The notes beneath the pieces were generated by a model. That model made no database searches and was not told where the DNA came from. It was given only the letters and a program-made list of their open reading frames with translations. The position numbers were made by a program, and so were the translations under genes. Of a stretch of 8,630 bases of DNA, positions 7,838-8,630 are shown one piece after another. The DNA comes from Syntrophomonadaceae bacterium (lineage in GTDB: Bacteria; Bacillota; Syntrophomonadia; Syntrophomonadales; Syntrophomonadaceae): assembly GCA_028686565.1 (NCBI GenBank), contig JAQUBU010000084.1:1-8630 (forward strand). Direction: 5' to 3'. Every line of letters starts with the position of its first letter. The first letter of the stretch is position 1.

Positions 7838-7861
7838 TTGCCGAGCTTGGCTGCCCGGCAA
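7838..7861 (-). promoter_or_regulatory. Leader hairpin just upstream of the ribosome binding site
   Basis: TTGCCGGGC pairs with GCTCGGCAA to form a 9-bp stem (one G-U pair) with a 6-nt loop. It is followed by an A/G-rich stretch and not by a U-tract, so it is unlikely to terminate transcription. It may stabilise the mRNA or shape access to the ribosome binding site; its role is not known. Confidence 0.5.
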
Positions 7862-7881
7862 CGACTTGATTTAAGGACTCA

Positions 7882-7943
7882 GGCCATCTGTATATTACTG
7901 AAATAACTCGGAAAACAGATGACCCCGCCTTAATAGACGGGGT
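7882..7943 (-). promoter_or_regulatory. Two overlapping leader hairpins between the terminator and the first gene
   Basis: The first stem pairs ACCCCGTC (7936-7943) with GGCGGGGT (7922-7929), 8 bp with one G-U pair and a 6-nt loop. The second pairs GGTCATCTGT (7915-7924) with ACAGATGGCC (7882-7891), 10 bp with one G-U pair and a 23-nt loop. They share bases 7922-7924, so the full stems compete at their junction. The sequence after the first stem (CATCTGTTTTCC) is only weakly U-rich, so it could be a weak second terminator or a plain structural element. Confidence 0.45.
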
Positions 7944-7959
7944 TTGTTTAATCAGATAT

Positions 7960-8000
7960 AAAAATCGAAAAAACACTCGTCTATTGCGCGTAGACCAATG
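7960..8000 (-). terminator. Riboswitch-controlled intrinsic terminator
   Basis: Thirteen bases after the aptamer closes, CATTGGTCTA (7991-8000) pairs with TAGACGAGTG (7974-7983). The stem has 10 positions with one U-G pair and one G-G mismatch, and a 7-nt loop. Six U residues follow directly (7968-7973), then CGA and five more U residues. The 5' arm can instead pair with the aptamer core (7996-8002 with 8037-8043), as expected of an on/off switch in which bound ligand allows termination. Confidence 0.75.
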
Positions 8001-8012
8001 ATGCGGATTCAA

Positions 8013-8150
8013 GCAAGCCCGTTTTCCTGACTCAGGATCATCGTTTGCCCACGCCTTCCCGGATTTTTATCCAGTGACATTTTTGTGGGTTCACTTCCCT
8101 TTACAGTGGCGCGACCGTCCAGGTTTTTCACCTGGTTCCCGGATTCTTGC
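8013..8150 (-). promoter_or_regulatory. Cobalamin riboswitch (B12 aptamer)
   Basis: On the minus strand the conserved marks of the cobalamin aptamer appear in order: CCAGGTGAAAAACCTGG (8119-8135); ACGGTCGC followed by the B12-box core GCCACTGTAA (core 8104-8110); GGGAAGTG; CACTGG followed by CCGGGAAGGCG; and the 3' segment GATGATCCTGAGTCAGGA (8025-8042). The P1 helix closes as GCAAG (8146-8150) with CTTGC (8013-8017). Established knowledge: this class binds coenzyme B12 or related cobalamins and usually switches off B12 uptake or synthesis genes when ligand is present. Here it controls all six genes downstream. I did not determine the subclass, so the preferred cobalamin form is open. Confidence 0.95.
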
Positions 8151-8269
8151 TAAATTATATTAATCTTATCGATAACACATGGTTTCTCTTTGCCACTCCC
8201 CCTCTGCTGCACAAGTTTGAAGGTGCTTTCCCCAACCACGCTCCTGACTTACGGATGGCTGATTTTGCT

Positions 8270-8298
8270 ATTATACTTCATAATGCTTGCGAGTACAA
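8270..8298 (-). promoter_or_regulatory. Sigma-A-like promoter of the cobalamin operon
   Basis: TTGTAC (8293-8298) and a perfect TATAAT (8270-8275) are 17 bp apart. A run of eight A residues about 13 bp upstream (8311-8318) could act as an UP-like element. The start of transcription should be near 8263, about 110 nt before the aptamer and about 455 nt before the first start codon. Confidence 0.7.
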
Positions 8299-8573
8299 AA
8301 TCCGGCAACTTTTTTTTGGTTAAATTCAACGCTCAGGAAGTGTTTAAGCAAACCAGAAAAAAGTTTCAACATACTGCTGCAACGACAACGAGGTGCGCTT
8401 CGTTATAACCCGCCACCTGTTTTGTTATAGGTACCTGACCTCTTAAAGAAGCAGGGGATATATTTTTACCTCGTTATAGTATAAAATGCTAAATCGCCAA
8501 CAGCTAGTACTTTGTAAAGTCTAAAAGTTTATTTTATCCTCCGAGAAAAATTTTCGCAGGGGGAGGCGGAGGA
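8299..8573. other. Intergenic region between divergent promoters
   Basis: Apart from the A-tract, the right-edge inverted repeat and weak plus-strand promoter candidates, I see no gene here. TCGTTATA or TTGTTATA occurs three times (about 8400-8407, 8422-8428 and 8471-8478), which may be chance in AT-rich DNA. No RNA gene or mobile element is recognisable. Confidence 0.5.
8512..8540 (+). promoter_or_regulatory. Weak candidate promoter of the divergent partial gene
   Basis: TTGTAA (8512-8517) and TATCCT (8535-8540) are 17 bp apart. Each matches four of six consensus bases. The implied 5' leader to the GTG at 8574 would be short, about 25-30 nt. Other AT-rich hexamers nearby (8475-8485) lack a good partner. 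Confidence 0.3.
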
Positions 8574-8627
8574 GTGAGTAATACTGGACGTATTGCGATT
8601 GACGACAACGAAGACCTGCGAAAATTT
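8548..8627. repeat. 13-bp perfect inverted repeat around the start of the divergent gene
   Basis: AAATTTTCGCAGG (8548-8560) is the exact inverted copy of CCTGCGAAAATTT (8615-8627), separated by 54 nt. The spacer holds the ribosome binding site and start of the partial gene, plus a small inner hairpin (AATAC 8580-8584 with GTATT 8590-8594). TCCTCCG (8537-8543) and CGGAGGA (8567-8573) form a competing stem that would cover part of the ribosome binding site. Confidence 0.6.
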
Positions 8628-8630
8628 GGC
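8574..8630 (+). CDS. Start of a divergent gene, truncated by the window edge
   Basis: A GTG codon at 8574 opens a frame of 19 codons that is still open at the end of the window. It is preceded by GGGGGAGG with 7 nt spacing, a strong ribosome binding site. The visible product begins MSNTGRIAIDDNEDLRKFG. This is too short to identify. The acidic DDNEDLRKFG stretch is loosely like the N-terminal tail of amino-acid permeases of the APC family, but I hold this very lightly. Its relation to the cobalamin operon is unknown; it would be read away from it. Confidence 0.5.
   Translation, partial: MSNTGRIAIDDNEDLRKFG

Noticed and set aside
7922..7943. Plus-strand terminator (CCCCG stem followed by TTTGTTT)
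   Set aside because: No gene on the plus strand ends before it; the same bases form a leader hairpin in the minus-strand transcript.
7812..8012. Minus-strand frame of 66 codons in the leader
   Set aside because: It runs through the riboswitch terminator and the leader hairpins and has no ribosome binding site; the RNA structures explain this stretch better.
8190..8408. Plus-strand reading frame of 72 codons upstream of the operon
   Set aside because: It has no convincing ribosome binding site, a low-complexity hydrophobic product, and it overlaps the minus-strand promoter and the start of the leader.
1..8630. CRISPR arrays, tRNA or rRNA genes, insertion sequences
   Set aside because: I found no regularly spaced repeats, no cloverleaf with conserved tRNA loops, and no transposase-like product in the window.

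Overview
The window carries one six-gene cluster on the minus strand, read from right (about 8263) to left (about 15). It looks like a complete bacterial system for capturing and importing a cobalamin-type vitamin. The organism is probably a Gram-positive anaerobe of the Firmicutes (Clostridia-like). The reasons are three S-layer homology (SLH) repeats, strong GGAGG-type ribosome binding sites, a lipoprotein instead of any outer-membrane receptor, an energy-coupling factor (ECF) transporter and moderate GC content. I cannot name a genus.

Right end (8150-8630): a short intergenic region holds a sigma-A-like minus-strand promoter (-10 at 8270-8275). At the edge, the first 19 codons of a divergent plus-strand gene run out of the window. 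Leader (8150-7809): a clear cobalamin riboswitch (8013-8150) is followed at once by an intrinsic terminator (hairpin 7974-8000 plus a U-tract). A further run of hairpins leads to the ribosome binding site of the first gene.

Operon in order: (1) an 802-aa secreted protein with an alpha/alpha-barrel (prenyltransferase/squalene-cyclase-like) domain, a DUF4430 domain, a beta-rich domain and three SLH repeats; (2) a 321-aa lipoprotein with a second DUF4430 domain; (3) EcfT, the transmembrane coupling subunit; (4) a 565-aa ATPase with two fused nucleotide-binding domains; (5) a 340-aa secreted protein made only of prenyltransferase-like repeats; (6) a 224-aa membrane protein that looks like the ECF substrate-binding S component. 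A probable terminator closes the operon at 13-50.

The central observation is architectural. An alpha6/alpha6 barrel followed by a DUF4430-type beta domain is the fold pair of the animal cobalamin carriers intrinsic factor, transcobalamin and haptocorrin. Here the pair occurs fused on an SLH-anchored surface protein. It also occurs split, as a beta-only lipoprotein and an alpha-only secreted protein, around a riboswitch-controlled ECF transporter. I infer a relay: corrinoid capture at the S-layer, hand-over by the lipoprotein and alpha-only protein, then import by the S component with EcfT and the fused ATPase. The riboswitch directly supports cobalamin control. The binding role of the surface proteins is inference.
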